From Bulleidia sp. (GTDB lineage: Bacteria > Bacillota_I > Bacilli_A > Erysipelotrichales > Erysipelotrichaceae): 11,765 bases of DNA. Where the stretch lies: NCBI GenBank assembly GCA_016293365.1, contig JAEDEK010000057.1:1-11765 (forward strand). Direction: 5' to 3'. How positions within the stretch are numbered: position 1 is the first letter of the stretch; each line of letters starts with the position of its first letter. The notes under the pieces were generated by a model. That model was given only the letters and a program-made list of their open reading frames with translations, made no database searches and was not told the origin of the DNA. A program made the translations under genes and the position numbers. Below, one piece after another: positions 6,729-11,765 of this stretch.

Positions 6729-6765
6729 AAAAGCTGTTACAAAGTGACTGGATGTAACAGCTTTT
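6729..6765. terminator. Strong bidirectional terminator
   Basis: AAAAGCTGTTAC (6729-6740) and GTAACAGCTTTT (6754-6765) form a perfect 12-bp stem with a 13-nt loop. It has T-rich tails on both strands. It serves the small membrane protein gene on the plus strand and the carbonic anhydrase-like gene, whose stop is at 6779, on the minus strand. Confidence 0.9.
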
Positions 6766-6778
6766 AATTATTTTGTGA

Positions 6779-7255
6779 TCAGTTTCTGGTCAGGTGTTTT
6801 CTGGCAGAAGTGACATATGCTTCTGCATTATCCCTGATCTTCTGGATCTCATCGTCAGTTAATGTACGGATGAGTTTTGCAGGGGATCCGAGAATCAGGC
6901 TTTTTTCAGGGAATGTTTTATGTTCTGTGACAATGGAACCTGCTGCCACAATACATTGATTGCCGATCTTTGCTCCATTCATGATAATTGCTCCCATCCC
7001 AATCATACATTCATCCCCGATTGTGCAGCCATGGATAATGGCACTGTGACCAATCGTTGTATTTTGACCGATCGTAACGGAATAATCCGGTATACCGGTA
7101 TGAATCATGACAAGATCCTGTATATTGGTGCGTGATCCGATTGTGATGGAACCTTCATCTCCTCTTAACACTGCGTTGTGCCAGATGGATACATCTTCTG
7201 AAAGACTTACTTCACCTGTGATGACAACATTGTTACCTGTGTATATGTTTTTCAT
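6779..7255 (-). CDS. Gamma-class carbonic anhydrase-like, left-handed beta-helix protein (YrdA/PaaY/CaiE group)
   Basis: This 158-residue protein consists of hexapeptide repeats (for example VTIGQNTTIGHSAIIHGCTIGDECMIG) that form a left-handed beta-helix trimer, ending in a C-terminal helix (TDDEIQKIRDNAEAYV). The three zinc-ligand histidines of gamma carbonic anhydrases are present at H52, H70 and H75. The conserved RGD (31-33) and NIQD (44-47) residues that organise the active site are also present. The length and the GSPAKLIR motif (123-130) fit the YrdA/PaaY/CaiE subgroup, where carbonic anhydrase activity is proven for only some members; others are only related folds. The ATG at 7253-7255 is the only plausible start because the first beta-helix rung begins at once. 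There is no ribosome binding site in front of it. The gene is monocistronic and divergent from the small-protein/phosphoesterase operon. Confidence 0.9.
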   Translation of the reverse strand: MKNIYTGNNVVITGEVSLSEDVSIWHNAVLRGDEGSITIGSRTNIQDLVMIHTGIPDYSVTIGQNTTIGHSAIIHGCTIGDECMIGMGAIIMNGAKIGNQCIVAAGSIVTEHKTFPEKSLILGSPAKLIRTLTDDEIQKIRDNAEAYVTSARKHLTRN

Positions 7256-7261
7256 ATACTG

Positions 7262-7267
7262 ATCATA
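7262..7267 (-). promoter_or_regulatory. Candidate -10 box close to the carbonic anhydrase-like start codon
   Basis: TATGAT on the minus strand lies 6 nt before the ATG, so the predicted transcription start coincides with the A of the ATG. No good -35 is seen (TATGAA at 17-bp spacing). The absence of a Shine-Dalgarno sequence makes a leaderless mRNA plausible but unproven. Confidence 0.3.
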
Positions 7268-7318
7268 ACGCAGATCGCAGTTGATTCATACTGAAAAATG
7301 TGCCAGGGATGTCAAAAA

Positions 7319-7348
7319 CTGACAGAAGGGTGGAAAACAATGTATAAT
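7319..7348 (+). promoter_or_regulatory. Candidate promoter of the small protein/metallophosphoesterase operon
   Basis: CTGACA (7319-7324, five of six -35 matches) and a perfect TATAAT (7343-7348) are spaced 18 bp. The predicted start at 7355 falls on the in-frame ATG at 7355-7357. The box itself lies just after the alternative ATG at 7340. Confidence 0.5.
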
Positions 7349-7537
7349 GCAAAGATGAAGAAAAACAGAAACGGACATCTTGTACAGTTTCGATATCGGG
7401 ATGGTGTACTGTATGGAGAAATCCTGCAGGAAAAGAAAGATGAAGAAGGAAAGCCTGTGTATATGATCCAGGCTGGGGATAAAGTGATACGAGGAATCAG
7501 AGAAGAAGATCTGATCCGTGATTATGGAGGTGCGTGA
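7340..7537 (+). CDS. Small charged beta-rich protein, unknown function
   Basis: This 65-residue basic and acidic protein has no hydrophobic helix. The pattern NGHLVQFRYRDGVLYGEILQEKK, then GKPVYMIQAGDKVIRGIREEDLI, suggests four or five short beta strands, perhaps a small barrel of SH3-like type; that is inference from hydrophobic spacing only. I recognise no family. Two starts compete. ATG 7340 follows GAAGGGTGG (7325-7333), a usable ribosome binding site. ATG 7355 (MKKNRNG, 60 residues) would be the first base of the mRNA if the promoter at 7319-7348 is real. An ATG at 7298 is less likely because its region overlaps that promoter. The TGA overlaps the next ATG by one base, and the GGAGG for the next gene lies inside this one, so the two are translationally coupled. 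Confidence 0.75.
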   Translation: MYNAKMKKNRNGHLVQFRYRDGVLYGEILQEKKDEEGKPVYMIQAGDKVIRGIREEDLIRDYGGA

Positions 7538-8346
7538 TGGATAAAAAGAAAGTATTTCTGACAACCGCATTGCTGGGTGGTGCCTTTGTTGCGTGCGGAT
7601 TACCATATGGAAGGATTGACTGTGGTATGCAGGAGATTCAGACACAGCGTATGGAAGGGGAACTTCTGATCTGTGTTATTTCTGATGTGCATTGCCGCAT
7701 GTTTGGCAAAAATCAGAAAAGAATTGTTGCCAGAGTCAGAGCATTTCATCCGGATCTGATCGTCATACCAGGAGATCTTTTCGACTATGAAAGAAACTAT
7801 GATCATGCATTTGAACTGATCCGTCAGCTGCATGAATATCCGATCTTCTTTGTATCAGGCAACCATGAGATCTATCTGAAACAGGATATTGAATATCTTC
7901 GGACACAGCTGAAGAATCTTGGTGTGCATGTTCTGGAAGATACGGGAACTGTCTTTACAAAAGGAAGCAGTCAGATTGAACTGTTTGGTTTAACAGATCA
8001 TGGCAGAAAAGCAGTGGTGCAGGGATCGGATATCGGAAGACTTTACCACCACGATGGGTTCAGAGTTCTTTTGAATCATCGTCCTGAATTAACGGAAATG
8101 TTCAAGGATGCAGATGTGGATCTTACTATCAGTGGTCATGCCCATGGCGGACAATGGAGAATCCCATACATTAATCAGGGTGTTTTCGCACCTGGACAGG
8201 GACTGTTTCCTCAATATACAGAAGGAATGCATATACTCGGGAGAAACCATCTGTATATCAGCAGAGGGCTGGCTTCAGGAAGTCCTCTGATTCCACGTCT
8301 TTACAACAATCCGGAAATCGGTTTTATCAGAATCAAAGGAAAATGA
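7537..8346 (+). CDS. Metallophosphoesterase (calcineurin-like), membrane-anchored YkoQ/YaeI-like
   Basis: This 269-residue protein carries all the blocks of the calcineurin-like phosphoesterase fold: SDVH (D50, H52), GDLFD (D80), GNHE (N109, H110), NHRPE (H181) and GHAHGGQ (H201, H203). These bind a two-metal centre that hydrolyses phosphoesters. A hydrophobic N-terminus (VFLTTALLGGAFVACG, 6-21) acts as a membrane anchor. Cys20 after FVA could be a poor lipobox, so a lipoprotein is possible. The catalytic domain would then face outward. This arrangement resembles YkoQ/YaeI-type enzymes, some of which cleave lipid phosphates such as UDP-diacylglucosamine; the substrate here is unknown. The ATG at 7537 is preferred to the GTG at 7534 because GGAGG (7526-7530) is spaced 6 nt from it. 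It is the second gene of a two-gene operon. Confidence 0.92.
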   Translation: MDKKKVFLTTALLGGAFVACGLPYGRIDCGMQEIQTQRMEGELLICVISDVHCRMFGKNQKRIVARVRAFHPDLIVIPGDLFDYERNYDHAFELIRQLHEYPIFFVSGNHEIYLKQDIEYLRTQLKNLGVHVLEDTGTVFTKGSSQIELFGLTDHGRKAVVQGSDIGRLYHHDGFRVLLNHRPELTEMFKDADVDLTISGHAHGGQWRIPYINQGVFAPGQGLFPQYTEGMHILGRNHLYISRGLASGSPLIPRLYNNPEIGFIRIKGK

Positions 8347-8368
8347 GAAGCAATGCCTCTCATTTTTT
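8341..8368. terminator. Bidirectional terminator between the phosphoesterase and alr genes
   Basis: AAATGAGA (8341-8348) pairs with TCTCATTT (8358-8365), and T8363-8368 follows on the plus strand. The mirror structure has an A-rich plus flank (a TTTT run on the minus strand). It overlaps both stop codons, so the two convergent genes end almost back to back. Confidence 0.7.
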
Positions 8369-9470
8369 AGAGTGATTCGTTTAATCTTGGTGTGATTTCA
8401 TTGACCGGTTTTCCATGATACATGTATCTGCGCGTGACTCTGCCGCTGATCAGACATATGATTTCATACGGGATGGTATCCAGCTCTTCTGCCATGGTTT
8501 CAAGTGAAATATGCGGTCCGAATATTTCAACAGGAGTGCCTGGAACAATATCATGGTCAAGTCGGATCATGCACTGATCCATGCATACTCTGCCAACCAC
8601 TTCACACATCATTCCATCCACATAGACATATCTTCCCTGGTTTTTACGGATAAAGCCATCCGCATATCCGATCGGACATGTGCCGATCATTTCATCTTTC
8701 TGCGCTGTATAGGTCCAGCCATAACCGACAGACTGTCCTGCCTGTATGGATTTGCTCATGGAAACTTCACTATAGAGTGAAATGGCAGGCTTTAAGCGAT
8801 CTGTATATGGAGATATGCCATACAGGGAGATTCCGACTCTGCATGCATTGGATATTTCATCTTCAAAGAAGATCGTAGCATCGCTGTTATCGCAATGAAT
8901 CCATTGAAAGGGATGGTTCAATGAGGCAACAGCTTTTTTGAATTCAGCAAACTGATTGTCTGTATAGCTTCTGTCTTCCTTGTCTGTATTGCAGAAATGG
9001 GTGAAGATACCTTCTATACTGCAGCCGCTTTGAAGCAGAAGATCATATGCTTCATGCAGGGTAGCAAGATCTTTAAAACCGATTCTGTTCATACCTGTAT
9101 CATATGCAAGGTGTACCTTCAGTCCTTTACAATGCAGTCTGCATACCTGGTTTACCCAGGCGGCTGATATAGCTGCAACAGCAATGTTATAGGCAGAGGC
9201 GATCGGAATATCTTTAGGATCGACCGGTCCGAGAATAAAAAGATCACCTTCATATCCTTTATTGCGCAGGATCAGAGCTTCATCCAATGATGATACAGCA
9301 ATCATATCCGCACCAGCTTCAAGACATGTCTTGGCGACCGGATAATCCCCGCATCCATATGCATCTGCTTTCAATACAGCGATAAATTTCTTACCGCAAT
9401 GTTCTTTGATTGTTCTGACGTTATCATATATGGCGTCAAGATTGACTTCCATCCATGTTTTTCTATACAT
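8367..9470 (-). CDS. alr: Alanine racemase
   Basis: This 367-residue PLP enzyme interconverts L- and D-alanine for peptidoglycan synthesis in the cytoplasm. The N-terminal barrel carries the PLP-binding lysine in AVLKADAYGCG (K34). The substrate-side base is the tyrosine of SVGYGWTYTAQ (Y250, equivalent to Tyr265 of the Geobacillus enzyme), and R211 in RVGISLYG is the arginine that contacts the pyridine nitrogen. The C-terminal domain holds IGYADGF, VCMDQCMI and ISGRVTRRY. The length is standard. The start is MYRKTW at 9470, where GAGG stands 5 nt upstream; the frame stays open for 74 more codons, but these are AT-rich, include the promoter and do not resemble Alr. The gene is transcribed alone, convergent with the phosphoesterase and divergent from the tRNA operon. 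Confidence 0.97.
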   Translation of the reverse strand: MYRKTWMEVNLDAIYDNVRTIKEHCGKKFIAVLKADAYGCGDYPVAKTCLEAGADMIAVSSLDEALILRNKGYEGDLFILGPVDPKDIPIASAYNIAVAAISAAWVNQVCRLHCKGLKVHLAYDTGMNRIGFKDLATLHEAYDLLLQSGCSIEGIFTHFCNTDKEDRSYTDNQFAEFKKAVASLNHPFQWIHCDNSDATIFFEDEISNACRVGISLYGISPYTDRLKPAISLYSEVSMSKSIQAGQSVGYGWTYTAQKDEMIGTCPIGYADGFIRKNQGRYVYVDGMMCEVVGRVCMDQCMIRLDHDIVPGTPVEIFGPHISLETMAEELDTIPYEIICLISGRVTRRYMYHGKPVNEITPRLNESL

Positions 9471-9491
9471 AGTTGCCTCACGTACATATCC

Positions 9492-9500
9492 ATTGTAGCA
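9492..9500 (-). promoter_or_regulatory. alr: Extended -10 promoter of alr
   Basis: On the minus strand TGCTACAAT (TGN plus a five-of-six -10 box) lies 22 nt before the alr ATG. No good -35 is visible, which an extended -10 can compensate for. The predicted start near 9485 leaves a 15-nt leader with the GAGG ribosome binding site. Confidence 0.5.
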
Positions 9501-9633
9501 CGGAATAAGGAATCCATCGCATATCATCCGAAAACTGATGTCATATGCAAAAAAATGTATAACGAAAATTGGCTTATTTATGCAAAAATGAGAGAGTAAG
9601 AGGAAGTTTGCAGAAAAAAAGTATAAAAAATTG

Positions 9634-9662
9634 TTGCGTTTGATAAAGGTGCGTGGTATATT
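9634..9662 (+). promoter_or_regulatory. Promoter of the six-tRNA operon
   Basis: TTGCGT (9634-9639) and TATATT (9657-9662) are spaced 17 bp, and TGG directly before the -10 makes it an extended -10. Transcription should start near 9669. The short leader opens with a small hairpin, ACTCA (9671-9675) with TGAGT (9681-9685), just before tRNA-Val at 9701. Confidence 0.78.
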
Positions 9663-9700
9663 AATTAGGCACTCAGGAAATGAGTCAATCAAAACACATT

Positions 9701-9776
9701 GGAGGTTTAGCTCAGTTGGGAGAGCATCTGCCTTACAAGCAGAGGGTCAGCGGTTCGAGCCCGTTAACCTCCACCA
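9701..9776 (+). tRNA. tRNA-Val (anticodon UAC)
   Basis: The acceptor GGAGGTT pairs with AACCTCC, followed by A and an encoded CCA. The anticodon stem TCTGC/GCAGA encloses loop CTTACAA with anticodon TAC at 9734-9736. The GGTTCGAGCC T-arm is present. It is the first tRNA of the operon. Confidence 0.97.
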
Positions 9777-9779
9777 TGT

Positions 9780-9855
9780 GCCGACTTAGCTCAATTGGCA
9801 GAGCAACTGATTTGTAATCAGTAGGTTGTAGGTTCGATTCCTATAGTCGGCACCA
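9780..9855 (+). tRNA. tRNA-Thr (anticodon UGU)
   Basis: The acceptor GCCGACT pairs with AGTCGGC, then A and an encoded CCA. The anticodon stem ACTGA/TCAGT encloses loop TTTGTAA with anticodon TGT at 9813-9815. It lies only 3 nt after tRNA-Val. Confidence 0.97.
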
Positions 9856-9862
9856 TTTTATT

Positions 9863-9947
9863 GGAGACGTAGCGAAGTGGCTAAACGCGGCAGACTGTAA
9901 ATCTGCTCCCTCTGGGTTCGGTGGTTCGAAACCACCCGTCTCCACCA
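9863..9947 (+). tRNA. tRNA-Tyr (anticodon GUA)
   Basis: This is an 85-nt tRNA with the long variable arm expected for tyrosine. The acceptor GGAGACG pairs with CGTCTCC, then A and an encoded CCA. The anticodon stem GCAGA/TCTGC encloses loop CTGTAAA with anticodon GTA at 9897-9899. Confidence 0.97.
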
Positions 9948-9962
9948 TTTTTAAAAAATCGG

Positions 9963-9977
9963 AGCTGGTTGACAGCT
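9963..9977 (+). other. Small hairpin in the tRNA-Tyr/tRNA-Gln spacer
   Basis: This 53-nt spacer is the longest in the tRNA operon. It holds AGCTG (9963-9967) and CAGCT (9973-9977) around a GTTGA loop. It lacks a T-run, so it is more likely a processing structure than a terminator. A TTGACA (9969-9974) lies inside it but has no matching -10. Confidence 0.3.
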
Positions 9978-10000
9978 AGTAATATCGCCAGGCACCCTAT

Positions 10001-10074
10001 TGGGGCATAGCCAAGTGGTAAGGCAAGGGACTTTGACTCCCTCATCGTGAGTTCGAACCTCGCTGCCCCAGCCA
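10001..10074 (+). tRNA. tRNA-Gln (anticodon UUG)
   Basis: The acceptor TGGGGCA pairs with TGCCCCA, then G and an encoded CCA. The U1-A72 acceptor end is typical of bacterial tRNA-Gln. The anticodon stem AGGGA/TCCCT encloses loop CTTTGAC with anticodon TTG at 10033-10035. Confidence 0.96.
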
Positions 10075-10087
10075 TTTTTACCACGAT

Positions 10088-10163
10088 GTCTCGGTAGCTC
10101 AGGTGGTAGAGCAACTGACTTTTAATCAGTGGGTCGAGGGTTCGATTCCCTTCCGAGACACCA
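10088..10163 (+). tRNA. tRNA-Lys (anticodon UUU)
   Basis: The acceptor GTCTCGG pairs with CCGAGAC, then A and an encoded CCA. The anticodon stem ACTGA/TCAGT encloses loop CTTTTAA with anticodon TTT at 10121-10123. Confidence 0.97.
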
Positions 10164-10170
10164 TCTATAT

Positions 10171-10244
10171 GCGAGTGTAGTTCAATGGTAGAACGGCAGC
10201 CTTCCAAGCTGCATACGTGAGTTCGATTCTCATCACTCGCTCCA
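10171..10244 (+). tRNA. tRNA-Gly (anticodon UCC)
   Basis: The acceptor GCGAGTG pairs with CACTCGC, then T and an encoded CCA. The anticodon stem GCAGC/GCTGC encloses loop CTTCCAA with anticodon TCC at 10203-10205. It is the last tRNA before the operon terminator. Confidence 0.97.
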
Positions 10245-10248
10245 TCAG

Positions 10249-10273
10249 AAAACCGTAGAAATACGGTTTTTTT
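10249..10273 (+). terminator. Terminator of the tRNA operon
   Basis: AAAACCGTA (10249-10257) and TACGGTTTT (10262-10270) form a perfect 9-bp stem closed by a stable GAAA tetraloop. Seven T run from 10267 to 10273. It follows the CCA of tRNA-Gly by 4 nt. Confidence 0.92.
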
Positions 10274-10298
10274 GTTATTTCCGCAATGAGGAACAATG

Positions 10299-10326
10299 TT
10301 TCCGGTAAGTGAAACAGTTTTGTAAT
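10299..10326 (+). promoter_or_regulatory. Weak candidate promoter of the 6-phospho-beta-glucosidase gene
   Basis: TTTCCG (10299-10304) and TGTAAT (10321-10326, five of six -10 matches) are spaced 16 bp. Transcription would begin near 10333. The -35 is poor, as is common for activated or repressed sugar genes. Confidence 0.25.
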
Positions 10327-10349
10327 GGTTTATGTGTAAACTGTGTTCA
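10314..10349 (+). promoter_or_regulatory. Inverted repeat upstream of the glucosidase gene, candidate operator
   Basis: ACAGTTT (10314-10320) and AAACTGT (10338-10344) are perfect 7-bp arms 17 nt apart, straddling the candidate -10. The second arm lies inside TGTAAACTGTGTTCA (10335-10349), itself an imperfect dyad (five of seven pairs). It could be an operator or an RNA hairpin. It does not fit the CcpA cre consensus well, because the central CG is missing. Confidence 0.35.
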
Positions 10350-10368
10350 GGATAAGGAGATAATAATC

Positions 10369-11765
10369 ATGGGATTTAGAAAAGATTTTTTATGGGGCGG
10401 TGCTACAGCTGCCAACCAGTATGAAGGAGGCTGGAATGCATGTGGAAAAGGTGTCAGTTCTTCTGACTGCTGTACAAGAGGTTCGAGAACGGAGCCAAGA
10501 AAAGTAACATATCGCACAGAAGATGGCGTTGTACATGCAGATCTGATGTTCGGACTGGATGCACCGGAAGGTGCACAGTTTGGATGTTTTAAAGGCTATG
10601 ACTATCCAAGCCATCAGGCAAGCGACTTCTATCATCATTATGAAGAGGATATTGCTTTGATGGGTGAAATGGGCTTTAAAACATATCGTATGTCCATTAA
10701 CTGGACAAGAATCTTTCCGCTTGGTTATGAAGAAGAAGCCAATGAAGAAGGACTTGCTTTCTATGACAGAGTGTTTGATGCATGCCATAAGGCAGGTATT
10801 GAACCACTTGTCACACTCTCTCATTATGAAACACCTGTCGGACTGACCAATAAATGGGGTGCATGGGTAGATGCAAGAACAATTGACTGTTTTGTACGCT
10901 ATGTTAAGGCTGTTGGTGAAAGATATAAGGGAAAGGTCACTTACTGGCTGACATTCAATGAAATCAACTGTCTGAGCTTTGGCGGATGGATGGCAGCTGG
11001 TGTTCCTTCCAAAGATCCGCAGAAAATTGCCGATGCTGCAAAACATCAGCTGATTGCCAGTGCAAAGGCTGTACAGCTTCTGCATGAAATTGATCCAGAT
11101 AATAAAGTAGGAAATATGATCGGATATGCTGTGACATATCCGCATACATGCAATCCTGCGGATGTTCTGAAGTGCTGGAAGTCAATGAATGACTGCTATT
11201 TCTACTGTGATGTACAGGCAAGGGGCTATTATCCAGCTTATAAGCTGAAGGAATATGAGAAGAATGGAGTCGTGTTTGAACTGAGTGAAGAAGACAGTGA
11301 AACACTGAGAAAAGGAACTGTTGATTTCATTTCCTTCTCCTATTATATGACAAGCTGTGCTTCTGCTGATCCGAAAGTACTGGCAGATCAGGGTGGTAAC
11401 ATGCTGTTTGGTGTCAGCAATCCATATCTGAAAGCGAGTGACTGGGGATGGCAGATTGATCCAACAGGACTCAGACTTGCACTGAACTATATGTATGATC
11501 GCTATCAGAAACCGTTGATGATTGTGGAAAACGGTCTTGGGGCACAGGATAATGTGGAAGCAGATGGTTCCATTCATGATGATTACAGAATCAATTATCT
11601 GCGGGATCATATCATCGCCATGAAAGAAGCAGTGGATGAAGATGGTGTTGAACTGTGGGGTTATACCCCATGGGGATGCATTGACCTTGTATCCGCTTCT
11701 ACTGGTGAAATGCATAAGAGATATGGTTTTGTATATGTTGATTACCAGGATGATGGAACAGGGGA
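10369..11765 (+). CDS. 6-phospho-beta-glucosidase, glycoside hydrolase family 1 (3' end beyond the window)
   Basis: 465 codons are visible; family members have about 475-490, so only the last residues are missing. It is a TIM-barrel enzyme that cleaves 6-phospho-beta-glucosides, such as phosphorylated cellobiose or salicin, after PTS import into the cytoplasm. It opens MGFRKDFLWGGATAANQYEGGW. The acid/base glutamate is in TFNEIN (E198) and the nucleophile in IVENG (E387). The C-terminal IDLVSASTGEMHKRYGFVYVD (438-458) holds the Ser, Lys450 and Tyr452 that bind the 6-phosphate, which separates it from plain beta-glucosidases. An extra N-terminal stretch (about residues 25-75) is usual in this clade. 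AAGGAG stands about 10 nt before the ATG. It is the first gene after the tRNA operon; a PTS permease may follow outside the window. Confidence 0.95.
   Translation, partial: MGFRKDFLWGGATAANQYEGGWNACGKGVSSSDCCTRGSRTEPRKVTYRTEDGVVHADLMFGLDAPEGAQFGCFKGYDYPSHQASDFYHHYEEDIALMGEMGFKTYRMSINWTRIFPLGYEEEANEEGLAFYDRVFDACHKAGIEPLVTLSHYETPVGLTNKWGAWVDARTIDCFVRYVKAVGERYKGKVTYWLTFNEINCLSFGGWMAAGVPSKDPQKIADAAKHQLIASAKAVQLLHEIDPDNKVGNMIGYAVTYPHTCNPADVLKCWKSMNDCYFYCDVQARGYYPAYKLKEYEKNGVVFELSEEDSETLRKGTVDFISFSYYMTSCASADPKVLADQGGNMLFGVSNPYLKASDWGWQIDPTGLRLALNYMYDRYQKPLMIVENGLGAQDNVEADGSIHDDYRINYLRDHIIAMKEAVDEDGVELWGYTPWGCIDLVSASTGEMHKRYGFVYVDYQDDGTG

Noticed and set aside
9544..9588. Direct repeat TATGCAAAAA (9544-9553 and 9579-9588) between alr and the tRNA operon
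   Set aside because: Two short A-rich copies are expected by chance in such AT-rich intergenic DNA, and there is no third copy or symmetry.
9471..9692. N-terminal extension of alanine racemase by 74 residues
   Set aside because: The extension is Phe/Ile-rich, is read from AT-rich promoter DNA and overlaps the tRNA operon promoter. The family start and a GAGG site fit 9470.
9881..10207. Minus-strand open frame of 108 codons across the tRNA genes
   Set aside because: It is the antisense of four tRNAs (Tyr, Gln, Lys, Gly); such frames arise from conserved tRNA sequence and often enter databases as false proteins.
9701..10273. tRNA cluster as an integration site of a mobile element
   Set aside because: There is no integrase gene and no repeat of a tRNA 3' end in the window, and all six tRNAs are intact with ordinary genes on both sides.
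10390..11145. Minus-strand open frame of 251 codons
   Set aside because: It is antisense to the GH1 gene, whose plus-strand frame has intact catalytic motifs. The minus frame is Cys/Ser/His/Ile-rich with no motif.
11182..11715. Minus-strand open frame of 177 codons
   Set aside because: It is also antisense to the GH1 gene, with no recognisable features or ribosome binding site.

Overview
The window looks like chromosome from a low-to-moderate GC Gram-positive bacterium (Firmicutes/Bacillota). An Erysipelotrichia-like gut or oral member is my best guess, but this is inference. The clues are strong AGGAGG-type ribosome binding sites, TTGACA/TATAAT-type promoters, intrinsic terminators after nearly every gene, a tRNA cluster in which every tRNA encodes its own CCA, and a PTS-type 6-phospho-beta-glucosidase. 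No transposase, integrase, phage gene, CRISPR array or rRNA is visible.

Layout. Bases 2-97 are the tail of an unidentified gene that ends in a hairpin terminator. A P-II-like signalling protein follows (193-540), overlapping by 4 bp a CPA2-type cation:proton antiporter (537-1706). Next come a MATE efflux protein (1780-3192), an AIM24-family protein on the minus strand (3272-3973), a DHA3-type MFS exporter (4133-5347), a LysR regulator on the minus strand (5397-6266) and, divergent from it, a 54-residue single-membrane-span protein (6448-6612). A gamma-class carbonic anhydrase-like protein lies on the minus strand (6779-7255). A two-gene operon follows, made of a small uncharacterised protein and a metallophosphoesterase (7340-8346). 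Alanine racemase is on the minus strand (8367-9470). A six-tRNA operon Val-Thr-Tyr-Gln-Lys-Gly (9701-10244) has its own promoter and terminator. The window ends inside a GH1 6-phospho-beta-glucosidase (10369 onward) that lacks only its last residues.

How the genes work together. Most are single-gene units separated by terminators, and converging neighbours share hairpins that can work on both strands. Only two pairs look translationally coupled: P-II-like/antiporter, where the small protein probably controls the transporter, and small protein/metallophosphoesterase. Three transporters (antiporter, MATE, MFS) give the region an ion-homeostasis and efflux flavour. Alr supplies D-alanine for peptidoglycan, and the glucosidase cleaves phosphorylated beta-glucosides imported by a PTS.

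What stands out. I see no clear undescribed multi-gene system. The best leads are the P-II-like/antiporter pair, three genes (MATE, small protein, carbonic anhydrase-like) whose -10 box sits 6-7 nt before an ATG and so suggests leaderless mRNAs, and the membrane microprotein divergent from the LysR gene.
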